A stretch of 64,000 nt of DNA, taken from the NCBI GenBank assembly GCA_049324435.1, contig JBMOOQ010000063.1, positions 1-64,000 of the forward strand, read 5' to 3'. The stretch is from Pseudorhodoplanes sp049324435 (GTDB lineage: Bacteria; Pseudomonadota; Alphaproteobacteria; Rhizobiales; Xanthobacteraceae). The notes below the pieces were generated by a model. It was not told the origin of the DNA. It ran no database searches and saw nothing but the letters and a program-made list of their open reading frames with translations. Position numbers and translations under genes: made by a program. Shown here in pieces: positions 43,546 to 51,158 of the stretch. The first letter of the stretch is position 1. Each line of letters begins with the position of its first letter.

Positions 43546-44032
43546 GGGGGACGCGGCCGATGCCGATGATGTTTGGTATCGGATAATCACCGATAAGAAG
43601 TATCTTCGCGCGGACGGCCGCCTAAGAAGCAGCGCCTTTACCGGCAAAGCGATAGCGCCTCCACGCGGGAAGCGTGATTGGAATCATGAACTCTCCGGTC
43701 GCCTTTTGTCGCTAGCAGGCGATGTCTCCTCTCACGCGAAGGCGTTTTGCGTTGCGAATAGCAAGCTATTTGTTGGTGTAATGCATTCACAAGTCGACAA
43801 GCTTCGTTTCGAAATTGGCGCGGTCACTTCTGACGTCCGATACACTCCACGGCCCGATGACGAAGCTCATGCCGACTTCGTTACATACAATTCAACCGAA
43901 GACGACCTACCGGATATCAGAGATCGTCTTCAAGAGATTGTTCGCGTGTTAAATCCCACTGAGTTGAACAAGCTTGAAGCCAAACGCCAAACGTCGGATG
44001 CTTCGCCCCAACCGGAATCCGCCGCGGATTAA
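43532..44032 (+). CDS. Island cassette gene 3, unknown function
   Basis: A 166-residue soluble protein that overlaps gene 2 by 14 bases and has GGAG five bases before its ATG. The first 40 residues contain VWYRIITDKKYLRADGRLRS and SSAFTG, a W-[YF]-R-x-I … R-x-S-A-F pattern. The middle has LSGRLLSLAGDVSSHAKAFC and FEIGAVTSDVRYTPRPDDEA, which then gives HADFVTYN. This arrangement resembles short proteins found next to other uncharacterised accessory gene pairs, but I recognise no function. The C-terminal 30 residues look unstructured (…SDASPQPESAAD). Confidence 0.75.
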   Translation: MKLSEGDAADADDVWYRIITDKKYLRADGRLRSSAFTGKAIAPPRGKRDWNHELSGRLLSLAGDVSSHAKAFCVANSKLFVGVMHSQVDKLRFEIGAVTSDVRYTPRPDDEAHADFVTYNSTEDDLPDIRDRLQEIVRVLNPTELNKLEAKRQTSDASPQPESAAD

Positions 44033-44185
44033 GTCGAGTGTGTGAGAGACTCGCCCCGGCGAATGGTCAGCCGAACGGGGCAAACGGAAAAAGTCCTAGA
44101 AGAGACCGTCAAGGTGTTGGCTGAAAAATATGGCCGGGGGCCAACTTCGATTATGTTCGGACATTCACCTTTCCATGGAACGCCC

Positions 44186-45026
44186 ATTTTCGCCATTGTG
44201 TCCGCCGAAGTTTTCGACGCGGTGAAGGCGCGCCAGAAAACGCGAAGCCACACGCATCCCACCAAGCACCAACGGGGCGAAGCATCTGCTATCCGGCTTG
44301 CTGCCGTGCGCCGCCTGCGGCGGCGGCCTTTCGGTGCGCGGTGTTGATCACATCGGCCGGAAGCGCATCGAATGCACCACGTACAAGGAGTCGCGTTCTT
44401 GCCCGGCACCTGAGACTTTCTATCTGGACGTGGTAGAGTCCGCTGTGCTGGACCGGCTCAAGGAAGAATTCCGCAAACCTGTTTTGTTGTCCGCCTATGT
44501 GGACGAATACACCAAGGAACGGCGGCGGCTCGCGAAGGTCGCGAACAAGCGGCGCGGTGAGATTGAGAAGCGCCTAGCCACAATCGTCAAAGAACAGAAC
44601 AACTTTCTAGACAAGATTCTTGCACTTCCGAAGGGCGCTGACTTCACAGTCTGGCAGAGCCGCATTAATACCCTTGGAGTCGAGCGCCGGGACCTTGAAG
44701 CCGAACTTGCTCAAGAGCCACCTGCGGCCCAACCTGTGTTCCTGCACCCGGCCGTCATCAAGCGGTACGAAGAACAGCTTGGCGGTTTGCAGGCGGTGAC
44801 GGCCAAGGGCATGGCCAGCGGCGATAGCGGCGCGGCCGAAGCCCTGCGTGAGATTGTGGAAGCGGTTATCGTCCGCCGGGGCGAAAAGCCGGGATCGGTG
44901 GCCGTGGAAATTCGTGGAAAGCTCGACGCCTTGCTGAGTTCCGCCCCCGCCGGGAAGGTCCGGGGATTGTTGGGGGGTCAAGTGGTAGCGAGGGAGGGAC
45001 TCGAACCCCCGACACAAGGATTATGA
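44186..45026 (+). pseudogene. Large serine recombinase, 3' remnant with frameshift
   Basis: The C-terminal part of a large serine recombinase. The first piece reads IFAIVSAEVFDAVKARQKTR in one frame up to about 44278. The second continues as KHLLSGLLPCAACGGGLSV from 44280 in the next frame, giving the zinc ribbon (CAAC … C … C) and a coiled-coil (ERRRLAKVANKRRGEIEKRL). An extra G in the run at 44274-44277 accounts for the shift: with GGG the line reads HQRAKHLLSG. The catalytic N-terminal domain is absent; a short GTG frame at 44042 upstream does not match the family. The C-terminus ends VAREGLEPPTQGL, encoded by the tRNA-Met 3' end, the usual sign of an integrase gene abutting its target. 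Confidence 0.82.
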
Positions 45027-45059
45027 TTCCTCTGCTCTAGCCAGCTGAGCTACCCCGCC
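44983..45059 (-). tRNA. tRNA-Met (CAT anticodon)
   Basis: A complete 77-base cloverleaf on the minus strand including the encoded CCA. Acceptor GGCGGGG pairs with CCTCGCT (with G-U pairs); the D-arm is GCTC…GAGC; the anticodon stem GAGGA/TCCTT encloses the loop ATCATAA with anticodon CAT; the T-arm is GGGGG-TTCGAGT-CCCTC. It has a standard first pair and no three G-C run in the anticodon stem, so it is the elongator rather than the initiator. Its 3' end is the candidate integration site for the neighbouring island. Confidence 0.95.
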
Positions 45060-45163
45060 GCCATAGCGGACAGCCCGAATACCGGCCGTCCGAAAGCTTG
45101 AGGGATATAAGGTTCACCCTGAAAAGGTGTCAAGCAGCCGGGCAAAAAACCTTGCCCAATCCG

Positions 45164-45547
45164 TCATTTCCGAGGAATACGCGGCTCTGCAGCGCTCGCG
45201 GGCGGCTCAATTACCGGCATATCGCTGCCGGTATGGGGCGCCGGCGCCCGGATATGCGGATCGAGGCCGGGCGGCGGGCAGATCACGCTCTCGGTCCGTG
45301 CCAGCTTATCGCTCAGAGCCGCCTCGGTCCTCGCACGGCCGTCGGTTTCGACAATGTCGCCCTGCTTCAAGCGGTCGCGGCCGCTGCACGCCTTCGGGTC
45401 GAGTTCCGGTGCCTGCGGCTGCGCTGGTACCGCGGGCTCCCTCGGGCCCTGTGCCAATGCGGGTGCTGATGACAGCCCCCAAGCAACAGCAGCGACGATC
45501 AGATGCGTATGGACATTCGTAATGTCGTCCCTGTTCGACCGGGACAA
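45164..45547 (-). CDS. Conserved secreted protein of unknown function
   Basis: A 127-residue protein with a signal peptide (HLIVAAVAWGLSSAPALAQ) and a Pro-rich mature part. The segment KLARTESVICPPPGLDPHIR followed by APAPHTGSDMPVIEPP matches a pattern I recall from short rhizobial proteins (L-S-x-x-L … GVICPP…DP…MPVIPPP). Role unknown. The ATG is 16-19 codons before the hydrophobic core; a downstream start is possible. Confidence 0.72.
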   Translation of the reverse strand: MSRSNRDDITNVHTHLIVAAVAWGLSSAPALAQGPREPAVPAQPQAPELDPKACSGRDRLKQGDIVETDGRARTEAALSDKLARTESVICPPPGLDPHIRAPAPHTGSDMPVIEPPASAAEPRIPRK

Positions 45548-45586
45548 CCATGCGGCGCCGCAGATGGTTCCGCCTGACGGGTCGAT

Positions 45587-46225
45587 CTACTTCGCCTTGC
45601 CGAACCGCATCATGGAGAAATGCCCGAGCGGCGGCATCGGCTTGCGCTCGATGACCCGCATATTCGGGTTGCGATCGATCCAGGCCTGCAAGCGCGCCCA
45701 TTCGAATTCCGGACGCCAGCCAAGCCGACGCGCGATCGGCGCGAATTGCAGTTCAAAGGCGCGCCGCATCCCGCCTTCGGCGCTGATGTGATTGACGAGG
45801 ATGATCTCGCCGCCGGGCTTGAGCACACGCGCGAACTCGTCGAGCGCCGCATCGGGATCAGGCACTGCCGTAATCACATATTGCGCCACCACAACGTCGA
45901 AGCTTTCGTCCGGGAAGCCGAGTCGGCCGACATCCATCACCGACAACGCTTCGACATTGTCGAGCTTGAGTTCGCGCTTGCGCACTTGCGCCTTGCGCAG
46001 CATCGGCTCGGAAATGTCGATCCCGACGAGTTTCGTGTTGCGCGAATAGTCGGGCAGAGAAATGCCGGTGCCGACGCCCACCTCCAGCACACGCCCGCCG
46101 ATCCGCTCGGCCGCCTCGATCGAGGACTTGCGCCCCTTTTCGAAGACCGCGCCGAAGACAAGGTCATAGATCGGTGCCCAGCGCGCATAGGCCTTTGTGA
46201 TCGTTGCTGTGTCGAGTTCCCCCAT
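45587..46225 (-). CDS. pmtA: Phosphatidylethanolamine N-methyltransferase PmtA
   Basis: A 212-residue SAM-dependent methyltransferase of the bacterial PmtA (Rhodobacter/rhizobial) type, which methylates phosphatidylethanolamine stepwise to phosphatidylcholine at the inner membrane. Motif I is RVLEVGVGTGISLPDY; later SFDVVVAQYVITAVPDPDAA and LKPGGEIILVNHISAEGG are typical. The ATG at 46225 has AGAGGGG upstream; the longer open frame to 46462 overlaps mnmA and is not used. It lies 35 bases after mnmA on the same strand and may be read through from it. Confidence 0.88.
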   Translation of the reverse strand: MGELDTATITKAYARWAPIYDLVFGAVFEKGRKSSIEAAERIGGRVLEVGVGTGISLPDYSRNTKLVGIDISEPMLRKAQVRKRELKLDNVEALSVMDVGRLGFPDESFDVVVAQYVITAVPDPDAALDEFARVLKPGGEIILVNHISAEGGMRRAFELQFAPIARRLGWRPEFEWARLQAWIDRNPNMRVIERKPMPPLGHFSMMRFGKAK

Positions 46226-46260
46226 TGTCCCCTCTGTCTGTCCCTGCGCTCCGGCAGGGT

Positions 46261-47448
46261 TCAACTCGCGCGCGCTTCGAGAGGCTCTTCCTGCGCGGCG
46301 TGCGACGCCGTCATCGACAATGCGCTCCTGATAAAGCCGCCGCCGAGCACCCGCGCCTGCCCCTCGGGCGCATCGTAGAAAACGCAGGCCTGCCCCGGCG
46401 CCACACCATCCTCGCCGTCGATGAGCTCGACCACCACGCCCGCGCCCCCTTGCATCAACCAAGCCGGCTGCGGCGGACGGGTCGAGCGCACCTTGACGAA
46501 GACCTCGCGGCGGCCGGCGGCGAGCGCCTCTTCAATGGTACCATCGCCGATCCAGTTCACATCGCGCAGCGATATTCGACGGGTGCGCAAGGCATCGCGC
46601 GGTCCGACCACAACGCGACGCGACGCGGCATCGAGTTGCACCACATAAAGTGGATAGCCGGCAGCAACGCCCAGGCCCTTCCGCTGGCCGATGGTGAAAT
46701 GGATGATGCCATTGTGGCGGCCAAGCACCCGGCCTTCGAGATCCACGATGTCGCCGGCATCGCCGGCATTCGGCATCAGCTTCTCGATGATATCGGTGTA
46801 GCGGCCCTGCGGTACGAAGCAGATGTCCTGGCTGTCGTCCTTGTCGGCGACCGAGAGGCCGAACTTGCGCGCCACCTCGCGCGTCTGCGCCTTGGTGAGA
46901 TCGCCAAGCGGAAACCGCAACACATCGAGCTGGTCGCGCGTCGTAGCGAACAGGAAGTAGCTCTGATCGCGCTCCTGTTCGCGTGCGCGGTAAAGGCCGC
47001 GGCCGCCGCCGGGCAGCGCGCGCGACGCAATATAGTGTCCTGTCGCCATCACCTGCGCACCGAGGTCCTTCGCGGTATCGAGCAGGTCGCGGAACTTGAT
47101 CGACTGGTTGCAGGCAATGCACGGCACCGGGGTTTCGCCCGCCACATAGCTTTCGGCGAAACGGTCGATGACCTCTTCCTTGAAGCGGCTCTCATAGTCG
47201 AGCACGTAATGCGGAATGCCGAGGGTGGCGGCGACGCTGCGCGCATCGTGGATATCGCGCCCGGCGCAGCAGGCACCCTTGCGGTGCGTCGCCTCGCCAT
47301 GGTCGTAAAGCTGGAGGGTCACGCCGACGACGTCATAGCCCTCGGCCGCAAGCAATGCCGCAGTGACCGATGAATCTACGCCACCCGACATCGCAACGAC
47401 GACGCGGGTGTCCTGCGGACGGCTGGCAAGACCAAGTGAATTGAGCAT
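46261..47448 (-). CDS. mnmA: tRNA 2-thiouridine(34) synthase MnmA
   Basis: A 395-residue PP-loop enzyme that thiolates U34 of Lys, Glu and Gln tRNAs in the cytoplasm. The P-loop is VVAMSGGVDSSVTAALL; the two catalytic cysteines are in TPVPCIACNQSIKF and DSQDICFVPQG; the C-terminal beta-barrel has HNGIIHFTIGQRKGLG. Length is slightly longer than in E. coli, as usual for alphaproteobacteria. It is divergent from fliK. Confidence 0.96.
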   Translation of the reverse strand: MLNSLGLASRPQDTRVVVAMSGGVDSSVTAALLAAEGYDVVGVTLQLYDHGEATHRKGACCAGRDIHDARSVAATLGIPHYVLDYESRFKEEVIDRFAESYVAGETPVPCIACNQSIKFRDLLDTAKDLGAQVMATGHYIASRALPGGGRGLYRAREQERDQSYFLFATTRDQLDVLRFPLGDLTKAQTREVARKFGLSVADKDDSQDICFVPQGRYTDIIEKLMPNAGDAGDIVDLEGRVLGRHNGIIHFTIGQRKGLGVAAGYPLYVVQLDAASRRVVVGPRDALRTRRISLRDVNWIGDGTIEEALAAGRREVFVKVRSTRPPQPAWLMQGGAGVVVELIDGEDGVAPGQACVFYDAPEGQARVLGGGFIRSALSMTASHAAQEEPLEARAS

Positions 47449-47731
47449 TCAGATTGCGGCTTCGGCCGCACTCCCTGGATGACCGGCTAACGTCGCCATC
47501 CCGGACTGCTTGTACAGGCGGAGCGCGGGAGGACGCAATTGGAGCACATATAGGGAGGCCCGCTAGGAATTTCCTGCCGGGCAGGCACAGGCATTGCCGG
47601 TTCCCCACCGGAAGGCGGGCGCAATAGCACTGAAATCCTTAGGTTTTTTCTGCCGCAGCCGTGGTCCGGCGCTTGCAAAGCACCGGTCGAACAACCTTGC
47701 CCCATCCCTTGGAATATCTCCGGAGTTGTCA

Positions 47732-49261
47732 GTGGCCAGCGTCGTATCCGAAGCGTTGATCGTGCCAAGCCATTCTGCCCGAGCAGACCGGCCGTCCCGG
47801 CCGACGGGAATCCACAATGACAGCGGGTTTGCTTCGATGCTCGACGAAATGCATCCCGATGACAGACCCGCCGAACGAACGCACATACAACCGCGCGAAC
47901 ACACCAGGCCGGCTGAAAAGATCAAGGCGTCTCCCGAAGCGCAGTCAGCAGACAATCCGGCACCAGCACCTGCCGCGAAGGATATCATTGCCGCGCCCGG
48001 CGCGACCGAACCAGCGGCAGCTGCGGCGCAAACCGTATTGGGACCGGGCGAGCCCGCCCTGGTGCCGGACATCGCCGCAATCGCACCTCCGGGCGGGACT
48101 GCCGACGATGAGTCTCACAACGCAAATGCCGCCGACGGCGATGCCCCGAACGCTCCGGCCATGCCCCAGTCCGCCGTGATTGTGCCGCCGGCCGTTCAGG
48201 CCGCAACCATTCCGACGATCCACGCCGGCCTGTCCGACCCTTCGCAGACCGCGGCAGCGGCTGCCTCACCGGACGCGCCGGCAATTCCCGCGCCCTCGGC
48301 TAACGCTGGTGCTGCAGCAGCCCAGGCAAGTCCCGCGCCCGCAGCCAAGCCGGCTCCTGCGATTGAGGAGCCTGCGAACAGGGCAGACACCAAGCCCGGT
48401 TCCTCACCCACGCGCGAATCGCAACCGAAGCCAGCAACCGCAGCAACACAAGCTGAGTCTGCGACGCCTGAGCTTGCGACCCGATCCGACAATCCGGAAG
48501 CGGCGATGAAAGAAGCCGCCGAGACGACCGGCACAGCGAAGGCGCAAGCTGCAGAAGCCGGCGCCCATGATTCCGCCGAAGCGGAGTTGAATGACAACGC
48601 AGCACCGGCCGATAAACCGCAACATGCCAAGCCGCCACAGACCCCGCCGGCGCGCACGGAGTCGCCGTCCGGCACGTCCGGCCAGCAAGCGGATATTGCG
48701 GCGGCGTTCGACGACACGGCTGATCCGGCGAAGTCCGGCATCGAACCGCCGATGCAGCCCGCACAAGCCGCGACGCCGATCCCAGCCCATGCGGCCACGA
48801 CACACGCCCTGACACCCCAGACCGCCCCCGTCAGCGCCGCCCAGCCAATTCCCGTCAACGCCATCGCCGTGGAAATTGCCGCCCAGGCGCGCGCCGGCAA
48901 TTCACGCTTCGAAATCCGGCTCGATCCGCCGGAGCTCGGGCGCATCGATGTGCGGCTCGACATCGACAATGACGGCAACGTCAAATCGCGACTGATCATC
49001 GAGCGCACGGATACCTACGACCTCCTGCGTCGCGACCAGTCCACGCTCGAACGCGCGCTGAATCAGGCCGGACTGAAAACCTCCGACAACGCGCTCGAGT
49101 TCTCGTTGCGCGACCAGGGCTTCGCGCAGCACCGTGACAATGACGACCAACCCCGCGGCATAAAGGCGATGGTCGGCGAGGCCGAGATCGCGCCGAGCGA
49201 AGCGGCAAACGGTTACGCTCGCCTCCTCGCAGCGCGCGGCGGTCTCGATATTCGCGTATGA
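47732..49261 (+). CDS. fliK: Flagellar hook-length control protein FliK
   Basis: A 509-residue protein with a long Ala/Pro-rich N-terminal and central part (low complexity, weakly conserved) and the C-terminal Flg_hook domain at about residues 385-480 (FEIRLDPPELGRIDVRLDID, LRRDQSTLERALNQAGLKTS). FliK measures the hook and switches export specificity. The frame is open from further upstream (47594), but the GTG at 47732 has GGAG six bases before it and the N-terminus then begins VASVVSEALI-like, as in relatives. It is followed 18 bases later by flgD, the usual partner gene. Confidence 0.88.
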   Translation: MASVVSEALIVPSHSARADRPSRPTGIHNDSGFASMLDEMHPDDRPAERTHIQPREHTRPAEKIKASPEAQSADNPAPAPAAKDIIAAPGATEPAAAAAQTVLGPGEPALVPDIAAIAPPGGTADDESHNANAADGDAPNAPAMPQSAVIVPPAVQAATIPTIHAGLSDPSQTAAAAASPDAPAIPAPSANAGAAAAQASPAPAAKPAPAIEEPANRADTKPGSSPTRESQPKPATAATQAESATPELATRSDNPEAAMKEAAETTGTAKAQAAEAGAHDSAEAELNDNAAPADKPQHAKPPQTPPARTESPSGTSGQQADIAAAFDDTADPAKSGIEPPMQPAQAATPIPAHAATTHALTPQTAPVSAAQPIPVNAIAVEIAAQARAGNSRFEIRLDPPELGRIDVRLDIDNDGNVKSRLIIERTDTYDLLRRDQSTLERALNQAGLKTSDNALEFSLRDQGFAQHRDNDDQPRGIKAMVGEAEIAPSEAANGYARLLAARGGLDIRV

Positions 49262-49279
49262 CCTGAAGGGACGATCAGC

Positions 49280-49966
49280 ATGTCCACCGTCACCGGAACA
49301 ACAAGCACTGTCACCGCCGCGGTGAACACAGCCGCGGTGAAGGACGTTGCGAACGATACACTCGCGAGCAACTTCACGACCTTCCTGCAATTGCTGACGA
49401 CGCAACTGAAGAACCAGAACCCGCTCGATCCGCTGGATACCAACCAGTTTACCCAGCAGCTCGTGCAATTCGCACAGGTTGAGCAGCAGCTGAAGTCGAA
49501 CACTCAGCTGGAAACACTGGTCGCGCTGCAAAAGGCGACACAATCGACACAGGCGCTTGGTTATGTCGGGCAGACCGTCGCGCTCGACGGACAGACGGCG
49601 AAGCTTGCCAATGGCGGCACCGCCGGCTGGAGCTTCAATTCACCAAAGCCGGCAACGGCAACGGTAAACATCATCAACTCGGTCGGGGCGACTGTTTTCA
49701 CCGGGACCTATTCGCTCAATTCGGGCATTCAGAACTTCGTCTGGGACGGCCGCAATAATTCCGGCGTCAAGCAGCCGGACGGCGATTACAAACTGTCGAT
49801 CACTGCGAAGGATGCAAGCGGCCAGCCGGTCTCGGTCTCGACCGAGATCCAGGGCGTTGTCGACTCGGTCGATCTGACGAAGAGCCCGCCGACCGTACTC
49901 GTTGGCACCACCGAATACGCCCTGGACAAGATAAAGCGCGTGGTGCGCAACGCATCGCTGTTCTGA
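49280..49966 (+). CDS. flgD: Flagellar hook assembly protein FlgD
   Basis: A 228-residue hook scaffold protein. The N-terminal signature is FTTFLQLLTTQLKNQNPLDP followed by LDTNQFTQQLVQFAQVEQQL; the C-terminal part has the FlgD Ig-like repeat (VWDGRNNSGVKQPDGDYKLS). It caps the growing hook so that FlgE subunits can polymerise, and is exported by the flagellar type III system. It follows fliK in the same operon and precedes a perfect CtrA box. Confidence 0.95.
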   Translation: MSTVTGTTSTVTAAVNTAAVKDVANDTLASNFTTFLQLLTTQLKNQNPLDPLDTNQFTQQLVQFAQVEQQLKSNTQLETLVALQKATQSTQALGYVGQTVALDGQTAKLANGGTAGWSFNSPKPATATVNIINSVGATVFTGTYSLNSGIQNFVWDGRNNSGVKQPDGDYKLSITAKDASGQPVSVSTEIQGVVDSVDLTKSPPTVLVGTTEYALDKIKRVVRNASLF

Positions 49967-49985
49967 TCGCGCGAAAAGCCGCGTC

Positions 49986-50000
49986 TTAACGGGTGATTAA
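49986..50000 (+). promoter_or_regulatory. CtrA binding site upstream of sciP
   Basis: TTAA-CGGGTGA-TTAA matches the full CtrA consensus TTAA-N7-TTAA exactly. It lies 119 bases before the sciP ATG. In Caulobacter, CtrA activates sciP and SciP then blocks CtrA, so this site fits the same feedback loop. Confidence 0.75.
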
Positions 50001-50118
50001 AATCATGCGCGCCATTGGGCCCGCAGCCATTTCTCAATTGAGCGTTGCGCTTAGGCAAATCTTAAGCGGGTCAGGCTACATTCCCGGGAGTTTCTCGGTT
50101 GAGTGTGTGAGTGCAACG

Positions 50119-50394
50119 ATGACTGAACCTCATCGCCCGAGGGTCAAGTATGTAATCGGGCCGGACGGTTCTCCGCTGACCATTGCGGATTTGCCGCCGC
50201 CCTCGACCAAGCGTTGGGTTATCCGCCGCAAGGCGGAGGTCGTCGCGGCCGTGCGCGGCGGGCTGCTCTCGCTGGAAGAAGCATGCCAGCGTTACACCCT
50301 CACGACAGAGGAATTCCTGTCGTGGCAATTCTCCATTGACCAGCATGGTCTGGCCGGTTTGCGCACCACGCGCATTCAGCAGTACCGCCAGTAA
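50119..50394 (+). CDS. sciP: CtrA inhibitor SciP (DUF1153)
   Basis: A 91-residue helix-turn-helix protein of the DUF1153/SciP family. It shows VKYVIGPDGSPLTIADLPPP, STKRWVIRRKAEVVAAVRGG and LLSLEEACQRYTLTTEEFLS, all highly conserved. In Caulobacter SciP binds CtrA, or DNA near CtrA sites, and prevents CtrA from activating promoters in G1. The ATG at 50119 matches the family start; in-frame codons upstream (from 49993) are not conserved. It sits between flgD and fliF, flanked on both sides by perfect CtrA boxes. Confidence 0.93.
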   Translation: MTEPHRPRVKYVIGPDGSPLTIADLPPPSTKRWVIRRKAEVVAAVRGGLLSLEEACQRYTLTTEEFLSWQFSIDQHGLAGLRTTRIQQYRQ

Positions 50395-50411
50395 GCTTCG
50401 GCTAAGTTCGG

Positions 50412-50426
50412 TTAACCGCCGGTTAA
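50412..50426 (+). promoter_or_regulatory. Second CtrA binding site, downstream of sciP
   Basis: TTAA-CCGCCGG-TTAA is another exact TTAA-N7-TTAA. It lies 18 bases after the sciP stop and 158 bases before the secreted protein gene at 50584, which it may control. It is also part of a near-palindrome GGTTAACCGCCGGTTAA. Confidence 0.7.
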
Positions 50427-50583
50427 GCGCGTACGGGCGGGCGCCCGCTTTCGCTTGACACCCATGGTCCCCCGGGCTTGCACTTTGGCCACAGCGCGGC
50501 CGATTGCTGGGCACGGGACCTCGATCCGGCTTCCGGTCCCCTCCCGGCCCCGCTAGACTGGCATGGCTGGACCGGAGCTCCTC

Positions 50584-50976
50584 ATGCCGATTCGCCTTGT
50601 TCTGCTCGCCCTTGTGGCGTTTTTCGCCATCCATCTGCCGGCTTCCGCGCGCCAGCTCGCTATCGGTGCCGCCTCCGGCTATTTCGAGCCGCCGGGCTAC
50701 CGGGCCGTCCCGGTATATACGTGGCCCAACGGCCCGTCGTGGACCCCGGTCGACACGTCGTTCGGGCGGCCGTTCCGCGAGCCGGTCTATTCGACGCCGC
50801 GCGGCTATAAATACGTGTATGTCCGCGGCTATTACTGGAAGCGCCTGCCCAACCCCGATGCGCCGCGGGTCTACCGGCGCCCGGTCAAGGTCTCCACGGT
50901 CAAGAAGGCGCGGCGCTCGCCTTGCGTGACCGATATCGGGTTCGGCCGCTACGAGATGTGCCGCGCCTGGTATTGA
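50584..50976 (+). CDS. Small secreted protein, unknown function
   Basis: A 130-residue protein with a signal peptide (MPIRLVLLALVAFFAIHLPA…A) and a mature part rich in Tyr, Pro and Arg (PVYSTPRGYKYVYVRGYYWK). Two Cys occur near the end (SPCVTDIGFGRYEMCRAWY). GGAG lies before the ATG at 50584; an ATG seven codons earlier is weaker. It may be an envelope or surface protein with a flagellar link, as it lies between sciP and fliF, but no family is recognised. Confidence 0.7.
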   Translation: MPIRLVLLALVAFFAIHLPASARQLAIGAASGYFEPPGYRAVPVYTWPNGPSWTPVDTSFGRPFREPVYSTPRGYKYVYVRGYYWKRLPNPDAPRVYRRPVKVSTVKKARRSPCVTDIGFGRYEMCRAWY

Positions 50977-51007
50977 TGCGTATGCGTGGCGCAATGAATG
51001 AATGAGA

Positions 51008-51033
51008 GGGCGGGCTCACCCCGCCCTTTTTTT
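51008..51033 (+). terminator. Rho-independent terminator before fliF
   Basis: GGGCGGG and CCCGCCC pair around CTCAC, followed by seven T. It ends the transcript of the small secreted protein gene, so fliF must have its own promoter in the 125 bases that follow. Confidence 0.93.
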
Positions 51034-51158
51034 ATGCCCGCGTTTGCCCTGCAGGCTTCGAGCCATAGCTCCGGGGACGCAATCGTTAACGGCGTTAACC
51101 GAATGGAAACCATACGCGCGGCAAATATTGCCGGGTTGCGCGTTGGGGGGACTCTTCG

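Noticed and set aside
44042..44185. A short GTG open frame just before the recombinase remnant as a fourth cassette gene
   Set aside because: It runs in frame into the recombinase fragment, has no ribosome binding site evident and no separate stop; better seen as a junction sequence.
44983..45059. tRNA-Ile2 (CAT, lysidine-modified) or initiator tRNA
   Set aside because: The body matches the rhizobial elongator tRNA-Met pattern; initiator features (three G-C pairs in the anticodon stem) are absent. Ile2 cannot be excluded with full certainty without a covariance-model search.
46204..47373. A 389-codon open frame opposite mnmA
   Set aside because: mnmA has all catalytic motifs; the opposite frame is an antisense shadow.
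50484..50510. Possible sigma-54 promoter (TTGGCCAC…) after sciP
   Set aside because: The -12 element is a poor match to TTGC at the required spacing; I found no convincing -24/-12 promoter in the flagellar block.
51086..51098. TTAA-CGGCG-TTAA before fliF as a CtrA box
   Set aside because: Spacing is five bases, not seven, so it does not match the CtrA consensus; it may be another regulator's site.
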